Source of the DNA: Galerina marginata | Lineage: Eukaryota > Basidiomycota > Agaricomycetes > Agaricales > Galerinaceae | Assembly: GCA_023014335.1 (NCBI GenBank) | Contig: JAECYW010000041.1 | Coordinates: 20,072-84,071, forward strand | DNA: 64,000 nt | Reading direction: 5' to 3' | Part shown: positions 49,581-60,267 of the stretch, in pieces | Numbering within the stretch: the stretch's first letter is position 1 | Layout of the letters: every line of letters starts with the position of its first letter | Program-made: the position numbers and the translations under genes | The notes under the pieces: generated by a model | What the model was told of the DNA's origin: nothing | The model's database searches: none | Seen by the model: only the letters and a program-made list of their open reading frames with translations

Positions 49581-51326
49581 ATGGCCTCAGAATCTCAGTT
49601 CCTGAGGGCTATCATGCCGACATTACCCACAGAGGTGGCAGGAAAACTCCGCAGTCTATGCACATCCCCGACAAACGAATCCGTTCTCGAAAACCTGGTC
49701 CGACTCCTTGTCGGAGCCGACGCCGCCCCAGACGCCTCCAAGAGCGTCCAAGAACAATGGTCCGAAAAGCAAACAGCTGCGAGGGCGGTCATCGCAGGAC
49801 TCCTCCCTCCCCCAGCACCCGAGAAAAAACGGAGCAGAGACGAAGAGCAGGACGACGCTGACTCCCAACAGTCCAAAAAACCGCGATTGGGCGCACCGAA
49901 CGGTGCAGCCCCACCAACACCCATACCCACCGGCCCAGCCGTCTTCACACTCCACGCCATATCCACCACCTCCCCCGTCCGCAAAAAGGTCGACATCACG
50001 ATCCACTCCGACGCGCTCGCGCTCACCCACCCCGCTTCAGGCGCCGTAGAGGCCACCGTGCCCTTAACCGCCCTCCGACGGGCGTTCATCGTTCCTACAC
50101 GGGGCAAATCAAAGCCGCACTGGACGGTAATCCTCCTCTCATCCGACATCCCTGATAAAAGCAAGCCCGGCGCTGGTGCATCATCCGAGAACCAACAAGT
50201 CATATTCGGGGTGGACGCCACAACTTCCACACCGTTCAGCACCACCACATACTCCCCCACCTCCGAGCCCTCCGGTACCACGCACCCAAAAGGCACCCCC
50301 ACCCTCCCCTTCCTCCGCCAGTTCCTCTCCAAATCCAACATCCCACTCATCGAGCCCTCCGTGGCTGTGTTCAAGAGCGCCTGCCCTGGCATCGGGAGCA
50401 ACGCCAACGCGGATGGCGTACCCGGGGTGGAGGCGTACCGTGCAGCGAAGCCCGGCAGCCTGTGGTTCGCGGCGGAGGGCATCCTGTGGGGCGAGAGCAA
50501 GCCGTGCGAGTTTTGGGCGGTAGGGGATCTGCTGGGTCGGACGGAGGGGGAGGGGGTGCGGGTTGTGGGCGCGGGGCGGACGTGTAGTGTCGTGCTTACG
50601 AGGCGGAGCGCCGGGAACGCGGAGGGGGGTGGGGAGGGGGATGAGGGGGATGGGGAAGAGACGGGAGAGGAGACGGAGTTCGGGATGGTGGATAGTAAAG
50701 AACGCGAGGGGATCTACGAGTGGGTGCGCAATCACCGGCACCTGTTCGGGAGGAACGGGGTGTCAGTCTCCGGTTCGGGTTCGGGTTCGGGTTCGGCGGC
50801 CAAGGGCAAGGACAAGGAGACGGCAGAGGAGGAGGAGGAGGAGGGAGGGTCCTCACCTGCGCCAAAGACAAAAACAAAGACGAAGACGAAGCACAAACCG
50901 CAGTACTCCGGACCTCTGACGATCCGGACGCTGCAAGAAGGCTCGGATTCGGAGGACGAGGATTTCGCGGCTAGCGGGTCTGATCTGGACGGGTCAGAGC
51001 GGATGTCTGATGATTCGTCCTCCTCCTCGTCAGACGAGGACGGGGATGGGGACGTGGATGGAGGGCAAGAAGATGGAGGGCAAGAAGAAGAAGATAAAGC
51101 TGGGTCAGACGAAGACGGGGAAGGCGACGACGACGACGAGGAAACGGAGGAGCTGGATCCTGCTAGACACCCACTCCTCCGTCCGGGGGCTATGCCGCGC
51201 ATGTCAAAGGCTGCATTAGAAATGGCAGTCGGGATCGTGGAAGATGCGTTTATGGGCTCTAGCTCTAGGGACGAGGTCGAGGAGGAGGGTGAGGATGAGG
51301 ATGAGATGGACGAGCTGGATGATTAA
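49581..51326 (+). CDS. Rtt106-like histone chaperone
   Basis: A single-exon frame of 581 residues from the ATG at 49581 (AAAACAATGG). Residues 1-90 are helical, and 80-100 are basic with an NLS-like PEKKRSRD. From about 115 to 340 it shows the tandem PH fold of Rtt106 and the FACT middle domains: FTLHAISTTSP, VDITIHSDALAL, PLTALRRAFIVPTRGKSKPH, ILLSSD, and SVAVFKSACPG followed by AYRAAKPGSLWFAAEGILWG. The C-terminal half is strongly acidic (Glu/Asp/Ser runs), as in histone chaperones. It also has SGSGSGSGS and KTKTKTKTK tracts. The role inferred is H3-H4 handling in nucleosome assembly. The absence of introns is unusual in this window. A truncated copy lies at 41108-42307. Confidence 0.88.
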   Translation: MASESQFLRAIMPTLPTEVAGKLRSLCTSPTNESVLENLVRLLVGADAAPDASKSVQEQWSEKQTAARAVIAGLLPPPAPEKKRSRDEEQDDADSQQSKKPRLGAPNGAAPPTPIPTGPAVFTLHAISTTSPVRKKVDITIHSDALALTHPASGAVEATVPLTALRRAFIVPTRGKSKPHWTVILLSSDIPDKSKPGAGASSENQQVIFGVDATTSTPFSTTTYSPTSEPSGTTHPKGTPTLPFLRQFLSKSNIPLIEPSVAVFKSACPGIGSNANADGVPGVEAYRAAKPGSLWFAAEGILWGESKPCEFWAVGDLLGRTEGEGVRVVGAGRTCSVVLTRRSAGNAEGGGEGDEGDGEETGEETEFGMVDSKEREGIYEWVRNHRHLFGRNGVSVSGSGSGSGSAAKGKDKETAEEEEEEGGSSPAPKTKTKTKTKHKPQYSGPLTIRTLQEGSDSEDEDFAASGSDLDGSERMSDDSSSSSSDEDGDGDVDGGQEDGGQEEEDKAGSDEDGEGDDDDEETEELDPARHPLLRPGAMPRMSKAALEMAVGIVEDAFMGSSSRDEVEEEGEDEDEMDELDD

Positions 51327-52248
51327 CTTGAAGGATTGAATATTGAATATTAAATTATTGTGTGTGTGGATTTTTTTCATTTAGGGGTGATGGTTTGGCT
51401 GATTCGTATTCGTTGCAATTGGGTCGAGTTTGCTTTGGCGGTTTAGAATTCGAAGCTTGTATCTGACTGAACCTGTGTATTGTTTTAAACACATCTGTAG
51501 CACCGCGCAATCTCAAAGAATTCAAATAAGATCTTGAATATAAATTTGGCCCATCGACAAATTTCATCGTGAACGGGATTCTTGGATTCTGTACTCTACT
51601 GTCGACAATCTGTACTTCCAAAGCTAGATCCTTGGCGGAGATCGTTCAGCACTGGATATTTTCACCTTTCAATTCGGTCAACAAGAAATTCACCGATTCC
51701 CGTCTGTTGACTAATGAGTCTGCACTTACGGCGGTACATGAAATGAAGAGACTGCACGATACTCGAGTATACTGACTAGAATTTTGATATCCTCGTCACT
51801 TATCCAAGTTGCTTCACGTTTTCACATACTCAGTGGGCTCGGACAGCAGTCACGCATAGAGGCCAAATTGTTGGACCATAAAAGGTGGACGACATATTAT
51901 CGTGACAAGTCCGTTCTGCTTATGCGAATCCACGGTCCCATCGTGTGCTTGCCAGACTTCCCACCCATGGCTGTAGTGGAGCTTATGATGTGGAAATTGT
52001 CATGGTGACATGGTAGCACGGGCAGCCCACCAGCGTACTCATACAGGCTGATGATCGATGATCTGTCAATTACACCGATAATCATCATGATCAACCGCTG
52101 GGAAAGTATAATAAAAGTTGTCTGTGGGCGGCCCGAATCAAGTATACATAACCTAGATCATGCAGATAAGGAGCCCGCTTCTTTGTCCCTTTCATGTCAA
52201 GCATTTCGTACGCCAGGAGCTGTTCACAATCGCGTACTTGAATAGTAA
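51327..52248. other. intergenic with a duplicated block
   Basis: No gene seen. The block 51790-51965 is repeated at 57938-58110 in the same orientation (CCTCGTCACTTATCC, GTTTTCACATACTCAGTGGGC, AATTGTTGGACCATAAA, GACAAGTCC). Confidence 0.5.
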
Positions 52249-53353
52249 TGGCAGTAGTCCTCAGTGTCCTGTCAATCCTAATAGGTACGTCTTAGCCATG
52301 GCCAGCCGCTTCCGAGTTGCACTGTCCCCGCCGGCGTCGCCAGTTCTGATTAAATGTTGTTTTGAGCGTTCTAGGAATAATGCTGGGAATCATTCCAATA
52401 ATTAATCTCATTCTTGCCGTGTCCATCAGCAACTGGCTAACTAGCCGGGCCCCAACTCTTTCGTCTTCTGAATTTCAAGCCGTACTCGAGGCGCTCCACC
52501 AACCTCGGTCAACGATCACTGTCGAAATAGTATCTGTATTTTCTTACATTTTTGCAGTCATGTAGGTAAATCAGCAATATTTACTCCTCCTATCGCTGAT
52601 TTTTTGACCACTGGTAAATGTCGATTCTTATTATCTAAATTGGTGGTCAGGTTTCCAATGTTCTGCCACAATAACTTGAATAAGTTGTGGTATAGCTTGG
52701 CCGCACTTGCGTGGGTGGCTTCTATTGTCCTTAACCTCCTTTTTCTTGCGAAGACCTCTTGGACTCCTTGTACGTCGCTCCTCTACCTTTCAGTACTTCT
52801 GGGCTCTGTTGACCTCCTGAATCTCTTCTGTTTATGTACGTCAAAGTATCCGCCCTGTCCCATTTTTCACCTCGCATTCCCCACACAATCATGGTATCAA
52901 ATAAAATTCTTGCCCTGAATGTCATGGTCATCGTGCAGGAGTGCCTCGGTATGTCTCCATTTGCTTCTCCATCTAATACACGAACCGTGTATGATGAGGA
53001 AATGCGCCAGACTTTAGAGGCATTTTCTTGATGCTTGTATGAGCTCTTGCTCACACGTTTTATTCTTTTTATTAGTAATACCCACCTCGATTTTTGCCAT
53101 CTGGTTGTTCTGGTTAAAAATAAATCCAACACCTGCGCATCGACCAGTCCGAGCCCCAAGACCTGCCGTGCCCCAGCCCCCAGACCCTAGAAATTCGCAG
53201 TCCGGTGCACCTGCAGAGTACGATTTAGAGAGCCAGCCTCCCCGCGGCGCTGGTTCTGTTGACAACCATGCCTTGCCGGAGACTGCTATTGACACTAATC
53301 GTATCAACCCGGAGGCGGCAAACAGTGCCAGCCAAGTTAAAGACGGTGCATGA
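52249..53353 (+). CDS. orphan multi-pass membrane protein (copy 2)
   Basis: Starts at ATG 52249 (MAVVLSVLSILI). A phase-1 intron leads to GIMLGIIPIINLILAVSISN and WLTSRAPTLSSSEFQ. A phase-2 intron leads to MFCHNNLNKLW and ALAWVASIVLNLLFLAK. Further exons give LLLGSVDLLNLFCL, then IPTSIFAIWLFWLKINP. The tail is Pro-rich and acidic (RPVRAPRPAVPQPPDP ... EYDLESQPP), and the stop is TGA 53351-53353. I count five or six membrane segments. It shares intron positions and phases and the W..P-C motif after the fourth segment with the gene at 22031-23000. Function unknown; the middle exon borders are approximate. Confidence 0.65.
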
Positions 53354-54694
53354 ATGAACTGGCCAACAACTATGTCGAGTATCTGAAGAAAAACAAACAT
53401 TAGGAAATTTCTACAGGGCAATTTGACTTCGATACTTTGTACCGCGTGGAATATCTTAACAATTCCGCAATTTGACATTTACCTTCCTTTCTAGGGAAGT
53501 GTGCGCCACATTGCTCCTCGATCGATTTGTTTGTTCTTGGTTTCCAATTTTTTTTATCATATCAGTTCACGGTTACTCACCTTTCCTTCTATTAAGCGTA
53601 CTTATGTAACCTATCCTGTACCATGGCATAATTCTGGCCAAACATGCTCTGTACAAAAATCCCACCGATCGCACCGAACTCGCAAACTTGGACCAAACTT
53701 GAGGTCACCCGAAATCCGATTCGGGACGACCAATCCTCTCGGACAGTCCAATATTGAATAGATCCAAGCCCAGTACGCGGAGGAAGCTAAGAGTCGGCAC
53801 GCGGTGTGAATGCAAGAACCCTCCGAACTCTGCAGCTGGACAGCTGGTGAGAGAGTTGGAGATATATAGGAGTGTCGGAGGACCCGAGTTCAGACGTTTC
53901 TGCTTCCTGACCTTCAGAAACATGAGAGCAATGCGCTTGCTCAAAGTCTGAAACAGATAAAGTACGCTGAACATGCGCTCAAGAACTGATGTTTTCTAAA
54001 CCTTTGAGCGATACAGAAATTTTATCGAAGCTAAATTTTGTGGCTCCGAATCCCTACGACTTTGCATATCATTCGTCGCATTATGACGTTTTTCTTCTTT
54101 TACCCTGCGTCAAATCGTATCAATGTTCTCCTGATCATTCAATGAGTAATAAAGCTTCGGTGGGTTCTCTCTCCTTAATATCTTTAATTAGACCGCATCC
54201 CTGAGATTCTCTCGCTCTTCTGACGACAATCCCCCGGCTGTCTGATCTTGTTCCTGGGTTAATTTAGGGGTATGTTTCTCAGCTTGAGGTCACAGCAAGC
54301 ATGATCGTCCGTAATTTACTGGCGGTGCGGGCCAACGCTGCGCGCGGCATGTACGAGACCCCCAGTTGGACCAAGAGTTTGGAACCTGAGCGTGTAGTTA
54401 AAGATATCTTGGGGTTTTAATAGAGAAAGTCGACACTTTTACCCAGGGCAAAGTTATTGAAGCCCTCACGTACATTGGCATAGGTTTGACTGATTAACAA
54501 GGATTAGAAACACAAGGTCCCCGAGTAAATTATTTCTTAATGTTTTTGGTGTTTAGCTCTGTACAGTGGAATATGTTTAATATCACCCGTTGTCCTCGTG
54601 CAGTTTCCGGGCAAGGGGCTTGATGGGTGGTGTTCCTCTGTACGGTACTTAGATCAGTTGCAAACCCATCTGTCCATCTTTGGATCGCGCGCTA
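53354..54694. other. intergenic
   Basis: No gene, RNA or repeat recognised apart from short motif-free frames. Confidence 0.4.
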
Positions 54695-54737
54695 TGACGA
54701 CACACTTGGGATGAGAACAAGTGTGACGTCAAATATT
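54695..54737. repeat. 43-bp TGACGTCA-type repeat, copy 1
   Basis: Matches 55922-55964 with about five mismatches; shared core GATGAGAACAA.TGTGACGTC followed by AAATAT. Confidence 0.7.
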
Positions 54738-55173
54738 ATTCAAATTGTTTTCATCATGTAAATAACCCGGTCTATGGGTTCTTTAGCCTCGAAAATAAGG
54801 CATTCTTTAGCTCATGGCTTGTATAACCCGTAGATAACATGTTACAGTGAGGCACCGCGCGTTGAGGCAATTATATGCGGCACCATCATTTACTCAGGTG
54901 CTAATCAGACACTTTTTCACTTACAATATCAATTTGTTACAGCTTACTTTACATAGCCAGATGACCTGAAAATTTCGGGTATCCGGTTGTGTTTACAAGA
55001 GCCATTTTAACGTGAATAAAGGTGGTTTCCTATCATTACAGCTCACTCTCCTCCTATACCTCGGAACTTTCCCTGAGGATGTTGATGTCGTTCGAAACCT
55101 ACATGCCGTGACCGAGTTTAATTGATGAGGAAACATATAATAAACCTACTTAAAGCTCGTTGGGGACCTTATA
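54738..55173. other. intergenic
   Basis: AT-rich spacer between the repeat and the MITE; no gene seen. Confidence 0.4.
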
Positions 55174-55323
55174 CTGTAGTATTTCATTCAATTCGTACGT
55201 CACGCGTCCCACCCGTTTTTTTCTGAACCCGGATTTAATTGATTCTCGAATTTTCCGATTTTATGAGATTTTTCGAAAGTCAAAAATTCCAACATTGTGT
55301 ACGAATTGAATGAAATACTACAG
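55174..55323. mobile_element. 150-bp MITE with perfect 25-bp inverted ends and TA flanks
   Basis: The left end CTGTAGTATTTCATTCAATT (continuing CGTAC, 55174-55198) is repeated exactly in inverse at 55299-55323. A TA dinucleotide lies directly outside each end (55172-55173 and 55324-55325), the target duplication of Tc1/mariner-type transposases. The interior is non-coding. The perfect identity of the ends suggests a young insertion or strong pairing constraint. Confidence 0.85.
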
Positions 55324-55325
55324 TA

Positions 55326-56461
55326 TCGGATCCTGCAGGCCGCTCAGCCACGACCGGAAGTCCCAACCTCCACCGGATGTCCCCCCACGGCTCGAGCTGC
55401 AGTCACCAAGCGGATGAACAAAGGAAACAGTCACAACGGGCAGAGCCGACGGCGACAACTACAGAAAGTAGTCGAGATCACGGGTATGCGGACGGTGCTG
55501 CGAGCAAGAGCAGGAGAAGGAGGGGAGGTGTTGATGACGAGGCATGCAGGCAACTCATTCGTGGTGAGTGGGTTGCCTCTGTTCTTGGGCGTTTCTATTG
55601 ATCTTCATGTAGCGACAATGCCACAGAGTGGAGGTTGGATTGCAATGATCGCAAGATGGGAGTCGGGGAGTGGATGAGCAACCTGAGGCAATGGTGAGGC
55701 ACTGGGTTTGAAGTCGAAGCGTCGAAATCAGGAACTCGAGGTGAACTGGAAAGCCGGTAAGTTAGACCGGTGACCGCTCCCTCTAAGAGGCGACGCCGAA
55801 GGCCCTCGTTAGAGGGCGAGGCTTTCCTCTCTGAGTCTCTCCCTCATTCTACGGCTGGTCACGAGTCTACCGGTAAGTAACGACTTGATGAAAAAGAGAG
55901 AGAGAGAAAAGATTGCTCGCAATGACGTCACACTTAAGATGAGAACAACTGTGACGTCAAATATCAATGCCATTGTATATGCCGCTGGAGGTGTTCTTGG
56001 ATGCGCTGGATGCGATTTGGGCGATTCGCGTGCCGTGCAGTAAGAAGCAAGCAGAAAACAAAGCTCAAGAAGAGTGGACAGGACGCAACAAGTGAATGAC
56101 ATGACCTTCCTAATCGGGCGCAAAAGAACTTGTATCGTGGGAACGATTCTGGCTTCTGGTGTACAAGAACGATACCCTAGGGGTCTCGTAATGGCAGCTG
56201 CATAGTCTTGGGATCGCGTTTCAATATGAAAAAAGCAAGTGATCTACGTAGCACCGTATCCTAATTTTTGTATGGTAGTGTATGTATGCTCATCTCTGTC
56301 AATGAGTTCAGTGCTTGCGTTCGCTAATTTTATTGCCATCTCGGCATGTACTAATTATCCTTCCGACGTGTACGGTTGGTGTCCGGAGTATGAGTAGACT
56401 ATTTATAAGCCTCACTCTGAACTTCGATGACTGGAATTGGTTTTCTCAGAGATTTTGGGTG
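55326..56461. other. intergenic; contains the second TGACGTCA repeat
   Basis: A GC-rich frame at 55297-55677 overlaps the MITE end and lacks motifs. The block 55922-55964 is the better-preserved copy of the 54695 repeat and is itself an inverted repeat: TGACGTCACA ... TGTGACGTCA. Confidence 0.45.
55922..55964. repeat. 43-bp TGACGTCA-type repeat, copy 2
   Basis: Reads ATGACGTCACACTTAAGATG then AGAACAACTGTGACGTCAAA. Its 10-bp inverted arms carry TGACGTCA, the CRE/ATF octamer. Confidence 0.7.
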
Positions 56462-56467
56462 TATAAA
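56462..56467 (+). promoter_or_regulatory. TATA box of the jelly-roll protein gene
   Basis: TATAAA lies 65 bp upstream of the inferred ATG at 56527. It supports a start there rather than at the upstream ATGs of the long open frame. Confidence 0.5.
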
Positions 56468-56526
56468 ACCCACCTTCGAGAGGGCAATTCAGCATCGTCG
56501 CAACTACAGAACGACGACCCAGAGAG

Positions 56527-57667
56527 ATGTATACCAAAGGTACAAGTCTTTCTATTCCGCTTTCAAAATTCACCTGGCCTCATTTCCATCCTACTAGCTT
56601 ATCTTACCATCGTTATTTTCTCGCTTTGCGCAATCGAAGCCCTCGCACTCGATTTTTCTAAATCACAGTGGGTTTGGACCAACAACGTTGATGGAAACGG
56701 AAACGTCCCACCATCCTCTTCTGCTTTCCGCCGTACCTGGTGCCCACCAGCAGGAAAAACTCCCAGCACTGCCAATATCATCATGACCGCAGACAATGCC
56801 TACATCTTCTACGTCAACGGCTTGCAGATCGGCACCGGCGACAATTGGCAGCAGGCGAATATTTTCTGCGGTAATGTCAACCTTGCGGCCGCCAGCTGCA
56901 CCACCTTCGCTATCAATGCCACCAATTTCCCCCCACAGCCTGCGGGTGACCCCAATCCTGCTGGAATATTGGCAGCTATGCAGATCTTCTACGTCGACGG
57001 GACCTCGGATTTCCTTTTCACCGACAATAGCTGGCTGGGCATCACGCCTGTTCCCGCCGGTTTCCAGCAGCCAGGATTCAACGACAAGTCCTGGCCTCCT
57101 GTGCTGCCCGAGGCTTTTTATGGGGGTGGCGTATGGGGCAATGGTGTAACCATCCCTCCACCCACATGCCCATCCCTCGCCTTCACCGACGCGTTCTGGA
57201 TCTGGACCAATGAAGTCAACCAAGGTAATGCGCCAGCAGCCTCCCGCGCTTTCCGCAAGACCTTCACTCTTCCACCCGGTCAAACCACGAGCTTCGTAAC
57301 CATTATTATGGACGTGGATGATGAGTATGAGCTCGCCGTTCAAGGCCTAAGGTCGGGATTTTCAGACAACTTTCAAACAGGCGGCCTCACCTATTCGATC
57401 GGACTCGGCGCTCCGGTTTCCGAGGTCCTCGTTGCTGTGATCGCCACGAACACGGGAGGGCCCGCAGGGCTTATTGCGACGGTCCTGTTAACCACAGAAA
57501 GTGGAGAAGTGATTCCGTTTGTCACGGACAATACCTGGAAGTACTTTCTCGGAAATCCACAAGGGTTCCAGTTGATTGGGTTTGACGACTCGCAGTGGCC
57601 AACTGCGATTGTCGAAGGGCCATATAGAATGGCGCCTTGGGGTAACCTCCCAATACCTGGCGCTTAA
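56527..57667 (+). CDS. secreted protein with two galactose-binding-like (jelly-roll) repeats
   Basis: The uninterrupted frame extends upstream to 56315, but the TATA box at 56462 and a 58-nt intron at 56540-56597 point to the ATG at 56527. Splicing gives MYTK then AYLTIVIFSLCAIEALA, a clean signal peptide. The mature protein has two similar units of about 160 residues. Unit 1 holds QWVWTNNVDGNGNVPPSSSA, FRRTW, YIFYVNGLQIGTGDNW and QQPGFNDKSWPP. Unit 2 holds FWIWTNEVNQGNAPAASRA, FRKTFTLPPGQ, YELAVQGLRSG and QLIGFDDSQWP. The aromatic-rich pattern resembles the carbohydrate-binding jelly rolls that accompany rhamnosidases. No catalytic domain is present, so it is probably an extracellular lectin-like protein. 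Stop is TAA 57665-57667. Confidence 0.8.
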
Positions 57668-58333
57668 TTTACACAACCATTGTGGGCTACTGATTTGAAG
57701 ATAACTTTAACATTCAGAACTTTGTACACAATGATTCAGACTGAAGGACTAAAACTTTGTACTATGTATGCATCCTTATTTTTCTGCAGTGTCATGCAAG
57801 CATCGTACAAGGAAACCGCAAGGTTTCCAATACCTGAATAAGTACCACAAGGCGTAATTCTGGTGAACCGTGAAAATGAGGCGACCACATGATATACGGT
57901 AATACCGAATAATAGAATTTTCATACACTCGTCATTGCCTCGTCACTTATCCCAGTTACTTTGCGTTTTCACATACTCAGTGGGCGTGGAGTCGGATGGA
58001 CTTGATTTTCACATAAGCCCGAAATTGTTGGACCATAAAGGTGAGCTTGAGGTGAGCAATACATTACCGCGACAAGTCCACCTGCTTCAAGTGACTTATG
58101 CGAGCCCATCGTCAGATTTTATCATTCTGCATTTTAAAATGCAGAATTCGTTCAGAATTCAGATTTTCGCAGAACCAAATAATTGGCAGTGTTCGCAAAC
58201 AAAAGATAAAATTCTGATGGTATTTCAATTCCCGATAAATGCCCTGCGGGCGATGCCTGGACTCCGAACATCTAATCGAATATTATGGAAATTCCCGCGA
58301 CCTATTTTTGTGCCTACGGCTTCAACACCATTC
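57668..58333. other. intergenic with a duplicated block and a palindrome
   Basis: 57938-58110 repeats 51790-51965. A perfect 24-bp palindrome, centred on TTTTAAAA within ATTCTGCATTTTAAAATGCA, lies at 58124-58147. No gene seen. Confidence 0.5.
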
Positions 58334-58558
58334 GCATTCTGCTTCCACGTCCCATCAGCCTCATACATGGCCAAAACGACGCCCAGCACCGCTCCGAGTG
58401 CCCCTCCCCTCCAATGAGGTATGTGGGCCGGAAAATTAAGGATTTTGGGCAGGAGGAAAGTGCGTTGCACTAGGTATGTCGCGAAAACGACCCCTGCTGT
58501 GCAGCTAACCCACACCTCAAATCCCAGCGCCAATCCAGTGCCGCCGCCCTCCTACGTC
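58334..58558. repeat. 225-bp perfect direct repeat, copy 1
   Basis: Identical by eye, without gaps, to 60268-60492 (constant offset of 1934). On the minus strand it reads as a hydrophobic protein segment without its own ATG (VWVSCTAGVVFATYLVQ, then ALGAVLGVVLAMYEADGTW), so it is probably a duplicated exon fragment of a membrane-protein gene. The reading frame differs in length between copies only because the flanks differ. Confidence 0.85.
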
Positions 58559-59216
58559 AGTGGTTGTTCGCATAAAGTCTCGTTGTATATGAATTAAAGG
58601 TTATGCTATAGTATTGTTGTGCACAGGGAGGATTCAGGGGGAAGAGACATTGGAAATTAAATCAATTTAGTGCCGAACGATACGACGGCGTCAGTTTTCT
58701 TTATTTTTATTTTTTATTTTTGGCGCCTAGTGTAACTTTAGAATGACAGGCATAATAGTCGTTGATGGTATGAGTGATGACAGAATAACTGTAGCATTAG
58801 ATTCCGTGTCTAATACCACCAGGAATTTAACGGCTTCATTTTTGATTCTCTTGAGTTAGTAAACTCGACGACTGATGATTTGTTTTCTGCAGACTTCGTA
58901 ATACTGTTAGTATTATATTACGTGTCTGACTGCGCCTCAGAATGAGTTGAAGTATCCGCAACTCGATTCCGTAACTCGACATCTCCCCAGGATATCCCAG
59001 TCACACCTCCGCGAGCTCCAAAAGGGAAATCGCCACAATAATGAAAATAAGATTCTGAAAGCAAATTTTATCGTTCTATATCGTCCGTACACTCAAATTG
59101 CCGAGCGTATATAGCATTAATTTCTGCACCGCCACCTACAACCAGCGTCTATCGCAAATGACTTCATTCTAAAAATAACCCACCCACTCCCGCGACTATC
59201 GACGCTGATTCGTGAC

Positions 59217-59223
59217 TTATAAA
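59217..59223 (+). promoter_or_regulatory. TATA-like box of the small gene
   Basis: TTATAAA precedes a CT/CA-rich leader and a 5'-UTR intron (GTAAGT near 59321 to TTAG near 59383). Confidence 0.45.
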
Positions 59224-59384
59224 TCGCAACCTCATCGTAACGCTATTCTCACTCACACCTTGCGCTTCACCACAACCACCCATCGCGTTCGTTCCAATCC
59301 TCCGGAAGCTCAAACACAACAAAGTAAGTTGACATTTCTATCCCTGTGTAATAGCTTCGCTTACCTTGAACTTTGACTATTAGA

Positions 59385-59766
59385 ATGTCCGAGAACCCGA
59401 AAATAACCAGAGCCTTCGCCAACCGCGTCGCAGACTTCCCGCGACTCTGTCGTCATGCACCGTGTCTAGTGAAGTTCAGGGTAAATGGAAAGACTGTGAA
59501 GAGGCTTGCGCGGTACAAGGGCGTCGCGTGGATCGTCCTAAAGGGAAAGCCAGTGAGTTTTACTTCGTATGTCTTCGACGCTTGACAAATACCTCGGATT
59601 TCAGACGGTCATCGGTCACACCGTCCGTGTTGCCGGAGATTTGGTTCACGTTGAGATTGGAAACACTTTCCCCCTTCAGTGAGTCTTGATCTTTTAACTT
59701 ATTGCTCGATACTCATTGATATCACTTAGCAAATCCTGCGGCCAATGCAACAAACAGAAGCTTTAG
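59385..59766 (+). CDS. small basic protein, unknown function
   Basis: ATG 59385 directly follows a 5'-UTR intron acceptor (ATTAGAATG). Three coding exons joined by short GT-AG introns give about 90 residues. They contain CLVKFRVNGKTVKRLARYKG, VAWIVLKGK, a TVIGHTVRVAGDLVHVEIG stretch and the C-terminus KSCGQCNKQKL, ending at TAG 59764-59766. The CGQC motif could bind metal or be redox-active. I recognise no characterised family. The TATA box and 5'-UTR intron support a real gene. Confidence 0.65.
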
Positions 59767-60267
59767 CGGTTTTCATGGATTCGGACGATTAAATATGTAG
59801 TTCTTGGACGAATAATAGCTGTGAATATCGTGCTCTATTTACGTCGATGTAATTGAGGGTTTGACGCCTCCTCTAATCGTATATTGTTAACTGAAAGAAT
59901 CGAAAGATTGAAAAGATATCCAAGATACGAATTCCAAGTCTACAGAATGAAACTCTCAGTGGTCGAGTGTCAATAACTTCAAACCCGTTATTCATCTAAA
60001 TCACCTAATCATTCTTAAGTTACATTTAAGCGCCAAAAAAAAAAAAAAACTGACGCCGTCGTATCTAAATATAGATTCAGCATCGTCAGAACACGTGAAT
60101 CAAGCACAACCCCTTGCTTTCGCGACTAAATATAAATGAAGTTCACATGATCCCAATACACGTGATCCCTTTGTCTCGGGTTCGGCCTTGATCCGCAGTG
60201 TGATGACCAAGACTCCATTTATAGGTTTTTTCACTCTAATGAAACCTGGTCACCTTCTAGTGTCCAG
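59767..60267. other. 3' flank and intergenic
   Basis: Holds the right inverted-repeat arm (60030-60065) and otherwise no recognisable feature. Confidence 0.4.

Larger units (their letters stand above)
58679..60065. other. inverted-repeat-flanked cassette carrying a small gene
   Basis: The left end GATACGACGGCGTCAGTTTT (58679-58698), followed by a T-rich tract and GGCGC, is mirrored at the right end by GCGCC, a run of 15 A and CTGACGCCGTCGTATC (60030-60065). The arms are 36-48 bp. The 1.39 kb between holds one small expressed-looking gene. No target-site duplication is obvious. It could be a small TIR element or a locus whose ends were copied in inverse. Confidence 0.6.

Noticed and set aside
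49595..50500. 301-codon minus-strand frame
   Set aside because: Antisense shadow of the GC-rich Rtt106-like gene.
55297..55677. 126-codon plus-strand frame
   Set aside because: Begins inside the MITE's inverted end and has no recognisable domain.
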